The notes under the pieces are model-generated. The model was given only the letters and a program-made list of their open reading frames with translations, had not been told where the DNA came from and did not search any database. Position numbers and translations under genes: made by a program. Below are positions 9,315 through 18,530 of a stretch of 39,345 bases of DNA, piece by piece. Origin of the DNA: Tannerellaceae bacterium. Its GTDB lineage: Bacteria > Bacteroidota > Bacteroidia > Bacteroidales > Tannerellaceae. The first letter of the stretch is position 1. Every line of letters begins with the position of its first letter. Location: positions 1 to 39,345 of the forward strand of contig JAISBL010000001.1 in the NCBI GenBank assembly GCA_031266215.1, read 5' to 3'.

Positions 9315-9578
9315 GAAAATACTGTACGGATTTGCAGGTCACCTTCCACATTCTTACCACAGGATACTTTTCTTCCAGTAATCCATTCACATATACACTT
9401 TTCCATAATCTTAAGACTACCGGGACCAATAGCAGATTAATAACCGGGTAAGGAGTTATACCACCCTTTCGCCCTGATCCTTTTTCTTCTTTGAGGTATG
9501 CCGGCAACATACTCATCCTGTCTACTTTTTTATTCGTTGTATCCTGCGGCAAAAAGACTGTTTTCACTCCTTATACGA

Positions 9579-9609
9579 CCGCTCAGCCGGGGGTGCGCCG
9601 ACTGAGCGG
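9579..9609 (-). terminator. Strong stem-loop after the GH74 stop
   Basis: On the minus strand CCGCTCAG pairs with CTGAGCGG and the stem extends inward by TCGG/CCGG. It begins 7 bases after the GH74 stop. No T-run follows directly; a run of five T lies about 30 bases on. It may stabilise or end the HTCS-GH3-GH74 transcript. Confidence 0.5.
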
Positions 9610-9616
9610 CCGGGGA

Positions 9617-11878
9617 TCACTTTACAGGGTCTGCATACAGGATGCCACGGCCATGAGTGCCTACGTAAACACGGCCGTATAGTTTGGGATCACCCGTGAT
9701 ATGCAGTACCAGACCGTACTGGTGCGCCTCATCGTTGATCCTTGTCCACGACCGTGCAACATCGTCGGAGCGGAAAAACCCGTATACGCCGTTGACAATC
9801 CCTATCATATATAAAGCCGGATAATCACCGGTACTGCCTTTCCCGAAACCAAAGGCCAACATCCGGCGCACCTGGTCGAGCCTGATGAGAGGCTCCCCCG
9901 GCAGGCGGCGGTAGAGACCGTCGTAGTCTGCGATCCAGAGTTCGCCCTCGCGGCCCGGTACGGAATAGACGCGGTCCTGCCCGCCCCGGCTGTCACCCCT
10001 GCCTCCGTATCGCTGCGGTAGCGGGGGTAAAACAGTATCGGCCGAGAAATGCTCTCCCCCGTCGCGGCTCTCATATAATACGCCCGACTGCCTGTCCAGT
10101 CCATAAAAACGCAGTGGATCGACGCGGTCGGCTACAACGCGGATATTTGGCGCTATGCCTTCACTGGGTTGCCAGCCGGCGCCTTTGTCATGGGTAAAGA
10201 AAGCAGGCATGCGGTTGGGAGTCCATATCCATGTACGCCCGTCGGAGGAGACGGCTATGTGTCCGTTGGATACCCGTTCGCCGGGCGGCAGCGTCAGTGG
10301 CATCAGCCAGGTCTGGCCGCCGTCTTCCGAATAGGCTATCGGTTTGCCTCCGGGATGATGCCCCGATACGGTTCCTACACGCACTACCATTTGTGGGTTA
10401 TCTTCAGCCCCCGCCACACCGTTGGTATTACCGAAGTACGGATTGGCATGGCTTCCCGAAGGGGCGGGTTTATCCAGGTCAAAGTGAGTAAAGCCTCCGT
10501 AATCGCCGATGGCTGAAATAAGCCGGGCCCCTTCCCCTGCGGGACTGTACAACTCCAGAGGTACGGTCTCTTCTATGCCTGTGCTCATTATCTGCCAGCG
10601 GACGGGAGCGTTGCCTTTGCCTGCATCGGCAAGATTAAAGGTTTCCCATCCTCCGTAGCCGGTAGTGAACATGGCGTGGTTGGGGTCGAAGGGGTCTATT
10701 TCGATGTCAAACATCCAGTGCAACGGTGTGAACTCTGTATACGGGGCGAGGGAGTAATCCATCTTAACCTCTCCGCCGAAGACGGAACTCCAGGTCATTC
10801 CGCCATCTGTCGAGCGGAAAATATCATCTTCGGTATACCTGCCCGGCAGCGGGCGTCCAAAGGTGCTGACGATAAGATGGCCGGGATTTGCGGCGTCAAC
10901 CGAAACAGAGGCGTAGCCGAAGGTAAGGCCTCCGGCAGGGTCAGGTTTAACGGGCGAGATATCTTCCCACCCGCCGGTAAGCGTATGATATTTCCAGACC
11001 GCCCCGTTTTCCATACGCATCGGGCCGGGATTTGTGCCGTAGGTTATGTACAATGCCCCGTCTTTTGCCAGGCAGGCCTGGGTGGGGCGGTAAGCTTCGG
11101 GCTGATCGGGCAGCGCTTCCCAGCTTAGCCCCGCGTCGCGGCTCACAAAGAGGTTGCTCCGGTTCATCAGCGAGACGCCTGCATAGATGGTACGGCAACC
11201 TTCACCGGCCAGGGCTGTGGCCGGATCAAAAACCACAAAAACGATCCCGCTACCCTGGTTACGGGGGAAAGAACCGGCGGGCGAAGGTTCGCTTACATCG
11301 GGGAAAGAGGCGACACGCTGCCAGCTCATGCCCCTGTCGGCGCTGCGCCACAGTCCGTCCAGCCGCGTACCCATATAAATAATGTCAGTATTCGCAGGGT
11401 CCACCATCATACGCTCTCCGTTGCCGCGTCCGTTCTCGTTACCCCCCATTGTAAAGGGCATGTCTACGCGCCTGAACGTACGTCCTCCGTCGCGCGAGAT
11501 CATGACGGCACCGTTGGAAGAGCGTGTATACGTTCCGCAGGACAGGTATACGCCAAGAGGGTCGGCGGGGTCTACGGCTATGCTTTCAACACCCACCAGG
11601 TTACTGTCTTCGTAGGTTATCCAGTCGAGCATCGACACCCACTGGCGCTGTTCTTTGTCCCAGCGGTAAGCGCCTCCCATATCCGTACGGCAATAACGCA
11701 CATCAGGCGCATTGGGGTGAAAGACGATACCGTCGACAAACCCGCCTCCTGTTATACGGACGCTTTTCCATACATGGGGCTCTGAACGGACGGGAAGCTG
11801 ACCGGAGGCCTGCTCCGCGCATCCGCCCGTAAACAGGGCTGTCAATATACATGCAAGGATATATATCTGCACCTTCAT
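9617..11878 (-). CDS. GH74 endo-xyloglucanase, predicted lipoprotein
   Basis: The product is 753 residues and shows repeated beta-propeller signatures (SRDGGRTF, SADRGMSW, SRDAGLSW, STDGGMTW, SEDGGQTW). These are the Asp-box-like turns of the two seven-bladed propellers of GH74. TDMGGAYRW carries Asp66, the likely general base, and GDYGGF carries Asp459, the likely general acid of this inverting family. Most characterised GH74 enzymes cut the beta-1,4-glucan backbone of xyloglucan. The N-terminus has a hydrophobic stretch ending TGGC with Cys20, a plausible lipobox, so the enzyme may sit on the outer membrane. The start is 3 bases after the GH3 stop, so the two are co-transcribed with the HTCS. 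Endo- versus exo-action cannot be told from sequence. GH74 is unusual in Bacteroidota xyloglucan loci, which normally use GH5_4. Confidence 0.9.
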   Translation of the reverse strand: MKVQIYILACILTALFTGGCAEQASGQLPVRSEPHVWKSVRITGGGFVDGIVFHPNAPDVRYCRTDMGGAYRWDKEQRQWVSMLDWITYEDSNLVGVESIAVDPADPLGVYLSCGTYTRSSNGAVMISRDGGRTFRRVDMPFTMGGNENGRGNGERMMVDPANTDIIYMGTRLDGLWRSADRGMSWQRVASFPDVSEPSPAGSFPRNQGSGIVFVVFDPATALAGEGCRTIYAGVSLMNRSNLFVSRDAGLSWEALPDQPEAYRPTQACLAKDGALYITYGTNPGPMRMENGAVWKYHTLTGGWEDISPVKPDPAGGLTFGYASVSVDAANPGHLIVSTFGRPLPGRYTEDDIFRSTDGGMTWSSVFGGEVKMDYSLAPYTEFTPLHWMFDIEIDPFDPNHAMFTTGYGGWETFNLADAGKGNAPVRWQIMSTGIEETVPLELYSPAGEGARLISAIGDYGGFTHFDLDKPAPSGSHANPYFGNTNGVAGAEDNPQMVVRVGTVSGHHPGGKPIAYSEDGGQTWLMPLTLPPGERVSNGHIAVSSDGRTWIWTPNRMPAFFTHDKGAGWQPSEGIAPNIRVVADRVDPLRFYGLDRQSGVLYESRDGGEHFSADTVLPPLPQRYGGRGDSRGGQDRVYSVPGREGELWIADYDGLYRRLPGEPLIRLDQVRRMLAFGFGKGSTGDYPALYMIGIVNGVYGFFRSDDVARSWTRINDEAHQYGLVLHITGDPKLYGRVYVGTHGRGILYADPVK

Positions 11879-11881
11879 GAC

Positions 11882-14047
11882 TTACTTCACCGTGAGGTTT
11901 TTCTCCAGACGGATGTCGGCTGACGAGGCTCCTATCTGTATGCGGATGTTGCCGGGTTCTACAACGAAACGATGCTGCGCTTCGTCCCACCAGGCTATGT
12001 CTTCCGCCTTAAGGGGTATCTGTACCGTTGCCTGGGAACCCTGCGGGATATTGATGCGTTTGAAGCCTTTGAGTTGCTTAAGGGGGCGTTCTATCTTTGA
12101 ATTAAGGTATTTTACGTACAGTTGGACTACCTCGTCTCCGCCCGTTCGCCCGGTATTCTTTATATCTACCGAGACGGAGATTTCACCGTCACGCTCCAGT
12201 GCAGTCTGACTGAACCGCAGGTTGGAATAGGCGAAGGAAGTGTAGCTCAGTCCGTAACCAAAGGGGTAAAGCGGTTTTTCCTGTGAATACATGTAGGTGC
12301 GTCCGTGGCTGAGGTCGTAGTCCATCATTGGAGGCAGTTGCTCGATGGAAGCAGGCCATGTCTGGTTGGTGCGTCCGGCCGGATTGTAGAGGCCGAAGAT
12401 CACGTCGGCCAGTCCGTTGCCCAGTTCCTGACTGGAGTGCGTGACGTGCAGTATGGCCGGCAGGTGCTCTTCAGACCAGTTGACGGCAAAGGGAAAACTG
12501 CTGTTCACCACCAGAACTGTATTGGGATTGACGGCAAAGACCACCCTTGCCAGCTCTTCCTGTTCGATGGATAGCGCACGGCGGTCAACAGCTTCGCGCC
12601 CGTCGCTCATCACACGCGCCTCGGCCCAGCCGGCGTTAGGCCCTCCGTTGGGATGGTTTCCTACGACTACAATGGCTACGTCGGCATCACGCGCGGCCGT
12701 AACGGCTGCGTCGGCCCGGTTGGCCGGAGAGTAAACGACCTCCACATTAGCCCCGACGGCATTGCGGATGCCTTCAACGATAGAGACGGAGTAGGGAGAC
12801 GAACCGCTATACCAGTCGGGTATCACCTCGTTGGCATAAGGGCCTACGACGGCTATCTTCCTGATCTTATCCGCCTGCAACGGCAACAGATTGCGGTTGT
12901 TCCTGAGCAGGACGACAGATTTGGCCGTCACTTCGCGCACGAAGTCTTTAGTCACCTTAAGCGTCCAGGGGTCGATGGTATCTTTGACGCCTATCATGGC
13001 GTAAGGATCGTTGTCGTCAAGGAACCCCAGCTTCAGGGCGACGAAGAAGTTGCCCCTGACAGCCTTGTCGATGTCCTTTTCGGTAAGCAGTCCAAGCCGG
13101 AGGGCTTCCTGTACGTGAGGCTTACTGACGTCGAGGAACTGTGTGATACCGGCTTTGATACTGGCTGCCGCTCCCTCCGCCATAGTCGGGTAGGCTTTAT
13201 GATCGGCCACGAGCATACCCAGGGCGCCCCCGTCAGTACAGATGATGCCGTTATTCCCCCACTCGTTCACCGTGACGCCGGTCAGAAGGTCGTAGTTGGA
13301 GGTCATAGGCTGACCGTTCACTGCATTGTAGGAAGCCATGTAGGCCCTGGACCCGCCTTCGACAATACCTTTGTAGAACGTATAGCCATAGTACTCACGG
13401 AAGAGGCGTTCGCTGATGTCTGAGGAGGAGGAGTCCCTGCCGTCTTCGTTGCTGTTGGCCAGGAAGTGCTTCATCAGTGAAGCCGTCTGCCAGTAGCCGG
13501 GGTTCTCGCCCTGCAATCCTTTGACAAAGGCTACGGTCAGGCGGGATACAAGAAAGGCGTCTTCGCCGAAAGACTCCTCGGTGCGCCCCCAGCGCGGGTC
13601 GCGGGCCAGGTCTGCATTAGGCGCACGCATAACGAGGGAGCCGCGCAGGTATTTGGGGCTCTGGAAGTAGTAGCGATCCTCGTAACCTTCCATAGCAGCG
13701 ACCTTACGCACCAGTTCTTCGTCCCACGTCTCGCCTAATCCATAGGCCTGGGGGAAGATCGTTGACGGCGCCGGATTGCGCGATCCCCAGTTGGACGGGC
13801 CTCCGTAGGCCAGACCGTGCAATCCCTCGGCATGGCCGCAGTTGCGGATACCAAGACGTGGAACTCCGAACTGAGTGGAGAGGGCGTTAATCTTTTCTTC
13901 GAGGGTCATCAGACTGATGAGATTGTCAAGACGTTCGTCAGCAGACAGCCGTACATCCCTGAAGGGATAAGCAGCCTGCTGGGCTTCTGCGCCGAAGGGG
14001 CATACAAACCCGGCGCATACGATAATGAGACATAATAATCTGGACAT
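11882..14047 (-). CDS. GH3 beta-glucosidase (or beta-xylosidase)
   Basis: The product is 721 residues with a signal peptide (LLCLIIVCAGFVCPFGAEAQ), so it is probably periplasmic. The N-terminal barrel has PRWGRTEESFGED, the substrate-binding KHF motif (SLMKHFLANSNEDGRD, about 190-205) and ICTDGGALGM, in which Asp272 is the likely nucleophile. The second alpha/beta domain follows from about residue 370. A fibronectin-III-like domain closes the protein (GRTGGDEVVQLYVKY). Retaining GH3 enzymes release glucose or xylose from non-reducing ends. In this locus the expected job is glucose release from trimmed xyloglucan oligosaccharides; beta-xylosidase activity is the main alternative. The gene is 11 bases after the HTCS and 3 bases before GH74. 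Confidence 0.9.
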   Translation of the reverse strand: MSRLLCLIIVCAGFVCPFGAEAQQAAYPFRDVRLSADERLDNLISLMTLEEKINALSTQFGVPRLGIRNCGHAEGLHGLAYGGPSNWGSRNPAPSTIFPQAYGLGETWDEELVRKVAAMEGYEDRYYFQSPKYLRGSLVMRAPNADLARDPRWGRTEESFGEDAFLVSRLTVAFVKGLQGENPGYWQTASLMKHFLANSNEDGRDSSSSDISERLFREYYGYTFYKGIVEGGSRAYMASYNAVNGQPMTSNYDLLTGVTVNEWGNNGIICTDGGALGMLVADHKAYPTMAEGAAASIKAGITQFLDVSKPHVQEALRLGLLTEKDIDKAVRGNFFVALKLGFLDDNDPYAMIGVKDTIDPWTLKVTKDFVREVTAKSVVLLRNNRNLLPLQADKIRKIAVVGPYANEVIPDWYSGSSPYSVSIVEGIRNAVGANVEVVYSPANRADAAVTAARDADVAIVVVGNHPNGGPNAGWAEARVMSDGREAVDRRALSIEQEELARVVFAVNPNTVLVVNSSFPFAVNWSEEHLPAILHVTHSSQELGNGLADVIFGLYNPAGRTNQTWPASIEQLPPMMDYDLSHGRTYMYSQEKPLYPFGYGLSYTSFAYSNLRFSQTALERDGEISVSVDIKNTGRTGGDEVVQLYVKYLNSKIERPLKQLKGFKRINIPQGSQATVQIPLKAEDIAWWDEAQHRFVVEPGNIRIQIGASSADIRLEKNLTVK

Positions 14048-14058
14048 AGCGGATAACT

Positions 14059-17000
14059 TTAAACGTTAATATTATTGATAATAGATGTTTTCTTGCCGTA
14101 TAGCTCCGAAGGCAGTACGCCAAACTCTTCCCTGAAGTACTTCCTGAAAAGCTTATGATCGTTCATACCCACCCGGAGAGCCACTTCGCTGACGCGCATA
14201 CCGCTCGACTCGAGCAATTGCGCTGCATACTTCATACGGACGGAGCGGATAAGTTCGAGCGGGGTCTTACCTGTCAGGGAGAGTATCTTCTTGTAGAAAT
14301 TGGCGCGGCTCATGGCCATCTCGCGGCTAAGGCGCTCTACCGACAGGTCGGGACTGGCGATTTGTTCTTCGATGAACGAGACGGTCTTCCTGATAAGCTG
14401 CTCATCCAGCGACACCGGGATATGCCTGGTGAGCGGTATGCTGTGCTGTACGCTGAGGAAGAACTGCTTCCTCATCCGCTCTTTGTATTCGATGATGCGA
14501 AGCATCCGGAGCCGGAGTATTTCCATGTTGAAAGGCTTCTCTATGTAATCGTCGGCCCCGTTTTCCAGTCCGTCGAGCCTGTTTGTGTCGGCCGATTTGG
14601 CAGTCAGCAGGATGACGGGGATGTGCGAGGTGCGGATGTCATTCTTGATCAGCCGGCAAAGCTCTATCCCGTCCATGACAGGCATCATCCAGTCGGTAAC
14701 GACCATATCGGGAAGCTCTCCGGTAACGATCTCCCAGGCCTCCCTGCCGTCCGACGCCGTGAAGACGTTGTAAGTCTCCTCCAGACTGTGCTGCATAAAT
14801 AGGCGGAAGTCGGTATGATCATCCGCCACGAGCACCGAAGGCCGGCCCTCTTCCGCCTTCCGCCCGTCCGCGTATTCTACGGATCCGGATTTGCCGCCGT
14901 TGCAGGAGGAAGAGACAACCTCGTGGACGTTTTCCTGGCTGAAGGGCAGCGAGAGGCAGAACACACTCCCCTTACCCGGTTCGCTTTTCACCGTTATGCC
15001 GCCATTATGCACCCGTGCGTACTCGCGGCATATGTGCAGCCCGATGCCCGTACCTACGGCATCGACACTCTTATAGGCCAGTGGGACCTGGTAGAAGCGG
15101 TTGAAGATCAGTTCGAGCTGGTCGGCGGCTATGCCTATGCCTGTGTCGGAGACTTCGACCAGCAGGTTCATCATGCCGTTATCACACTTTTCAAGCCTGA
15201 GGGCAACGATGATCTCGCCTCCCCCTGCGGTAAACTTGAAGGCGTTACTTATAAGGTTGGAGACGATCTTGAACACCTTGTCGGCGTCAAAACTCATTAT
15301 CAGCGACGAGAAGGCGCTGCTGAACGAGAAGCGGATGCTTTTCTGCTCCGACATGTCTTTGAAGGAGTAAATGATGCTGCGTATGAACAGCACAATGTCG
15401 CCGGAGGAAAGCAGCAGTTTGGTACCCATAACGTCTATCTTGCGAAAGTCGAGCAACTGACTCACCAGAGACAGCAACTGGTTGGCGTTCTTGTGTATCA
15501 GTCCGAGCATCATCTGGTTGGTGGGGTTCATCTCGTTTTTCATCAGCTTCTCCAGCGGGGCCATGATAAGGGTAAGCGGGGTGCGGAACTCGTGGCTGAC
15601 GTTAGTGAAGAACCTGAGCTTCATCTCATCCATCTCATGAAGCTGGTTGGCGGCCAACTGTTCCTGCCGTTTCAGGAACTTACGCTTCTGGATGTTCATT
15701 ATCATCCTGGCTGCGAGGTAAACAACGAGTAGCACAAGCACGAGGTAGATCAGGATAGCCCAGGGCGTCGCCCAGAAAGGAGGCCTGACGGTAATACGCA
15801 GCATAGCCGGACTGATGCTGCCCGTACCATCGTTATTCTCGGCCCTTGCCATGAATGTAAACTTCCCGGCAGGCAGGTTTGTATACGTTATCTTACGGCC
15901 CGAAGCGCCCACGGTTGTCCAGTCCTTGTCAAAACCTTCCATCTTGTATGAAAAGCGGTTCTTTGACGGCAGGAAATAGTTGAGGGCCGAAACCGTGAGG
16001 GTAAAGCTACGCTCCTCGTACCTGAGGTCCAGCCGGTCTTCGTAGCTTATGTCCCGCATGGAGGCGGCTTCCACCTGTGGCAGCATGCGGTTGTTATTCA
16101 CCAGAAAGCTGCTGATGACAACCCTTGGCGGATAGGTGTTATACCTGATCTGCGCAGGGCGGAAGATGGTCAGGCCCGTTGTCCCCCCCAGTATCAGTTC
16201 GCCGGCAGAGGTATGGCAAACGCTGTTACGGTTGAAGATACGTCCCTGCACCCCTTCGTCTTCGTAGTAAGGAGTACAGGGGAAGGTGAATGTACGATCG
16301 GCCCCGTTGTATTGCGGCGTGATCCTGAGCAGTCCGTTCTTCGTTCCCATCCAAAGGGCCTGCCGGTTATCTTCTATCACCGACATGATGGCGTTATCGG
16401 GCAGGCCCGATGTTTTGTCGATCCGGTAAAGCCGGTCGTTAGCCCTGTCGTAGACGGCCAGCCCGTTGTTACTGCCTATCCATAGCAGGTCGCGGCTGTC
16501 TATAAAGGCTACGTTTATGGCTTTGTCGCGGAAGACGGTACTGCCGTCGGCCGTTCCCCCGAAGGCGCCGACGTTGCCGTTCTTTGTATTGACCGTGTTC
16601 ACTCCCACGGCCGTCCCGACGAGCAGATCATCGCCCCATCCCCTGGAAATGGAGTAGATATTATCTGACAAGAGCGGATGGCGGTCGTCGGAGGCCGTAA
16701 ACCGGCCCCAGCTCCTGTCGGTCAGGTTAAGCCGGCAGAGCCCCCCGCCGAGCGTCCCGATCCACAGGCAGTCGCCGTCTCCGCTACTGTCGAGGTGTAA
16801 GGCGTAGACGCTGTTGTTGGATAAGCCGCCGGCATCGTCTGCGGTATAGCGTACGAACTGCCGGCCGTCAAAGTAATTAAGCCCTCCCATATACGTGCCG
16901 ATCCACAAACGCCCCTCACGGTCGCCTGCAAGGCATACGATGATATTGCTGCTGAGGCTGCGTGGGTCCGAAGGATCGTTCAGGTACTGGCGGAAGCTCC

Positions 17001-18159
17001 CGTCAGAGCGGTCGTAGTAAAGCAGTCCGTGCCCGTTGGTCCCTATCCACAGATTGCCCGAAGCCTCATGGTATATGCAGTTGAAGTCATTGATGCCGGC
17101 CTTTGTCTCGTCGCTGACGGGGTACTCCAGGGAGTTGAACTTGAAGATGCTTTCATGGCAGTAACTGATGCCGTTCTTGTGCGTCCCGCACCAGAGGATA
17201 TCATTGTCGTCGCGGTAGAGGCAGATGACGCTGTTCTGGCTCACGCTCCTTGAGTCGAACGGGTGGTTGCGGAGGTAGGTGAAACGCTCCGTCTTCTTGT
17301 CCAGCAGGTTGATGCCGCCGTGGTCGGTAGCTATCCATATCGTGCCGTCGGCATTTTCCTCCACTGCGCGTATCAGTGACGACGACAGCCGGGAAAAGCC
17401 CTGGGTGTAATGCGTCCATCTGCCGGAGTAGGGATTAAAGCGGAACAGCCCGTCGCAGTTCTCCGGATTCATATACACCCATACCTCGCCGCCGGAGTCT
17501 GCAAAGAGATGGAAGCGGTGCACGTCATGGTACTTTTCCAGATAATCGCTCCTTACGATGTTGGTACGGCTCCCGGTGTCGATGATCTCCATCAGGCCCG
17601 ACCGGTGTACCACGTACAGGAGGTCGTCTTTCAGCACAACGTCGCTTATACCGCCCGCCCCCTGGTCTGTCACATAGGCCGTGCGCTGCTTCAGGGCGTA
17701 GTCGTAGGCATACAGCCGGCCGCCGGTCGTTTCATACAGCAGCCGGCCGGCCGATTCGTGGAAGACCTTATGTATATGCAGCGTGCTGTCAAGCTCTTCT
17801 ACGGTACGGAAGCGGTTCTCCCTCGGATTGTAGACGCTTATTTTCCCGTCCCAGTAGGTTATCCAGAGGTTGTCGTCGGCGGTTTCGGTAATCTGGAGGA
17901 TAAATTCTTCGGAGAACAGTACAGAGCCCACTTCGTGACGGAAGACGAGGAACTCATATCCGTCGAAACGGGTCAGTCCGGCGCTTGTGCCAAACCACAT
18001 GAACCCTTTCCGGTCTTTGTATATACAGCTCACTTCGTTGGAGGGCAGACCGCTGTTCACGTCCAGGTGGTTGAACAGGACGTCATTCCCTTCAGCCGCA
18101 AGGGGTAGTGTAAGCACTATCAGGCAAAAGAACAAAGACAGGCGGTACCGGGTTGTCAT
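14059..18159 (-). CDS. Hybrid two-component system sensor-regulator (HTCS)
   Basis: The product is 1366 residues, the full length of a Bacteroidota HTCS. A signal peptide is followed by a periplasmic sensor of many Reg_prop propeller repeats (for example GLPSNEVSCIYKDRKGFMWF, GTIWIATDHGGI, GRLWIGTYMGGLNYF) and a Y_Y_Y domain (about 715-785). A single membrane helix lies at about 800-823. The cytoplasmic part has a histidine kinase with phospho-acceptor His856 (TNVSHEFRTPLTLI), an ATPase domain (SDTGIGI, GTGIGLHIC), a receiver with Asp1156 (VVTDWMMPVMDG), and a C-terminal AraC-type HTH (about 1265-1355). These proteins sense a glycan fragment in the periplasm and activate the cognate locus. 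It heads an operon with GH3 and GH74, so it may raise its own synthesis. Confidence 0.96.
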   Translation of the reverse strand: MTTRYRLSLFFCLIVLTLPLAAEGNDVLFNHLDVNSGLPSNEVSCIYKDRKGFMWFGTSAGLTRFDGYEFLVFRHEVGSVLFSEEFILQITETADDNLWITYWDGKISVYNPRENRFRTVEELDSTLHIHKVFHESAGRLLYETTGGRLYAYDYALKQRTAYVTDQGAGGISDVVLKDDLLYVVHRSGLMEIIDTGSRTNIVRSDYLEKYHDVHRFHLFADSGGEVWVYMNPENCDGLFRFNPYSGRWTHYTQGFSRLSSSLIRAVEENADGTIWIATDHGGINLLDKKTERFTYLRNHPFDSRSVSQNSVICLYRDDNDILWCGTHKNGISYCHESIFKFNSLEYPVSDETKAGINDFNCIYHEASGNLWIGTNGHGLLYYDRSDGSFRQYLNDPSDPRSLSSNIIVCLAGDREGRLWIGTYMGGLNYFDGRQFVRYTADDAGGLSNNSVYALHLDSSGDGDCLWIGTLGGGLCRLNLTDRSWGRFTASDDRHPLLSDNIYSISRGWGDDLLVGTAVGVNTVNTKNGNVGAFGGTADGSTVFRDKAINVAFIDSRDLLWIGSNNGLAVYDRANDRLYRIDKTSGLPDNAIMSVIEDNRQALWMGTKNGLLRITPQYNGADRTFTFPCTPYYEDEGVQGRIFNRNSVCHTSAGELILGGTTGLTIFRPAQIRYNTYPPRVVISSFLVNNNRMLPQVEAASMRDISYEDRLDLRYEERSFTLTVSALNYFLPSKNRFSYKMEGFDKDWTTVGASGRKITYTNLPAGKFTFMARAENNDGTGSISPAMLRITVRPPFWATPWAILIYLVLVLLVVYLAARMIMNIQKRKFLKRQEQLAANQLHEMDEMKLRFFTNVSHEFRTPLTLIMAPLEKLMKNEMNPTNQMMLGLIHKNANQLLSLVSQLLDFRKIDVMGTKLLLSSGDIVLFIRSIIYSFKDMSEQKSIRFSFSSAFSSLIMSFDADKVFKIVSNLISNAFKFTAGGGEIIVALRLEKCDNGMMNLLVEVSDTGIGIAADQLELIFNRFYQVPLAYKSVDAVGTGIGLHICREYARVHNGGITVKSEPGKGSVFCLSLPFSQENVHEVVSSSCNGGKSGSVEYADGRKAEEGRPSVLVADDHTDFRLFMQHSLEETYNVFTASDGREAWEIVTGELPDMVVTDWMMPVMDGIELCRLIKNDIRTSHIPVILLTAKSADTNRLDGLENGADDYIEKPFNMEILRLRMLRIIEYKERMRKQFFLSVQHSIPLTRHIPVSLDEQLIRKTVSFIEEQIASPDLSVERLSREMAMSRANFYKKILSLTGKTPLELIRSVRMKYAAQLLESSGMRVSEVALRVGMNDHKLFRKYFREEFGVLPSELYGKKTSIINNINV

Positions 18160-18239
18160 AATAGCTTGTTTTCCATTTGTTTTTGCTTATCGTTGAACGC
18201 CGCGGCGCTATCTCACTGCGCCTGCGCTCTTCTTTAAGG

Positions 18240-18247
18240 CAAAAATA
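18240..18247 (-). promoter_or_regulatory. Putative -7 promoter element of the HTCS operon
   Basis: Read on the minus strand this is TATTTTTG, matching TAnnTTTG. It lies 80 bases before the HTCS ATG. No exact -33 TTTG is present. Called by consensus only. Confidence 0.45.
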
Positions 18248-18310
18248 CATCGCTTTTCTCTAAATCGGAACTCTTTTTCGTCATCCTTTCACACCCCATT
18301 GGCCGACCAT

Positions 18311-18521
18311 CTTACCAGTCCTTTGGTAAGCGCCTTACCAAGCCCCCGGTAAACACCTTACCAGGCGTCAGGCAGACACCCTGCCGGGCGTCGGGCGCGA
18401 ACCGGTCGTGTTCGTGGGCACGAACATGCCGTGTTCGTGGGTTAGAACAAGCTGTGTTCGTGGGCACGAACAAGCCGTGTTCGTGGCTTAGAACATGCCA
18501 TGTTCGGGAACGGGAATATCC
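18311..18521. repeat. Tandem array of 23-base dyad units, two subtypes
   Basis: Units at 18311, 18334, 18357 and 18380 belong to one subtype. The first is a perfect 7-base-arm dyad (CTTACCAGTCCTTTGGTAAG); the arms decay toward the fourth. After 5 extra bases a second subtype runs from 18408, 18431, 18454 and 18477, with a shortened fifth copy at 18500. Copies one and three contain the perfect dyad GTTCGTGGGCACGAAC; copies two and four keep only the outer GTTC and GAAC, so the units alternate as a 46-base dimer. GTTC and GAAC half-sites fall at 18410, 18422, 18433, 18445, 18456, 18468, 18479, 18491 and 18502, spaced 11 or 12 bases, about one helical turn. There are no spacers, so it is not CRISPR. 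Confidence 0.92.
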
Positions 18522-18530
18522 GGCTCCCTC

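Larger units (their letters stand above)
8939..9616. other. Non-coding gap between GH74 and GH35 genes
   Basis: This 678-base gap holds a stem-loop (9579-9609), a 21-base tandem array (9063-9314), and otherwise unremarkable sequence. Several long open frames run through it on both strands, but they are open mainly because the repeat unit is 21 bases long with few stops. No frame shows recognisable protein features, so no gene is called. Confidence 0.7.
18160..18530. other. Gap between the GH2 operon and HTCS operon
   Basis: These 371 bases hold the putative HTCS promoter near 18240 and a tandem array of 23-base dyads at 18311-18521. The array ends 9 bases from the GH2 stop. No coding frame is supported. 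A conventional hairpin plus T-run terminator for the GH2 operon is not seen; the array itself may fill that role. Confidence 0.7.

Noticed and set aside
8838-9440. Long open frames on both strands across the 21-base array, encoding heptad-like repeats
   Set aside because: A 21-base unit lacking stops keeps several frames open at once. Flanking parts show no protein signature, and one frame runs into the GH35 gene.
12653-13423. 256-codon plus-strand frame
   Set aside because: Antisense to the GH3 catalytic domain; a shadow frame.
14815-15732. 305-codon plus-strand frame
   Set aside because: It lies antisense to the HTCS kinase domains and its translation matches no family pattern; a shadow of GC-rich coding sequence.
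18311-18521. CRISPR array or coding repeat
   Set aside because: There are no spacers between the 23-base units, and a 23-base period would break any reading frame.
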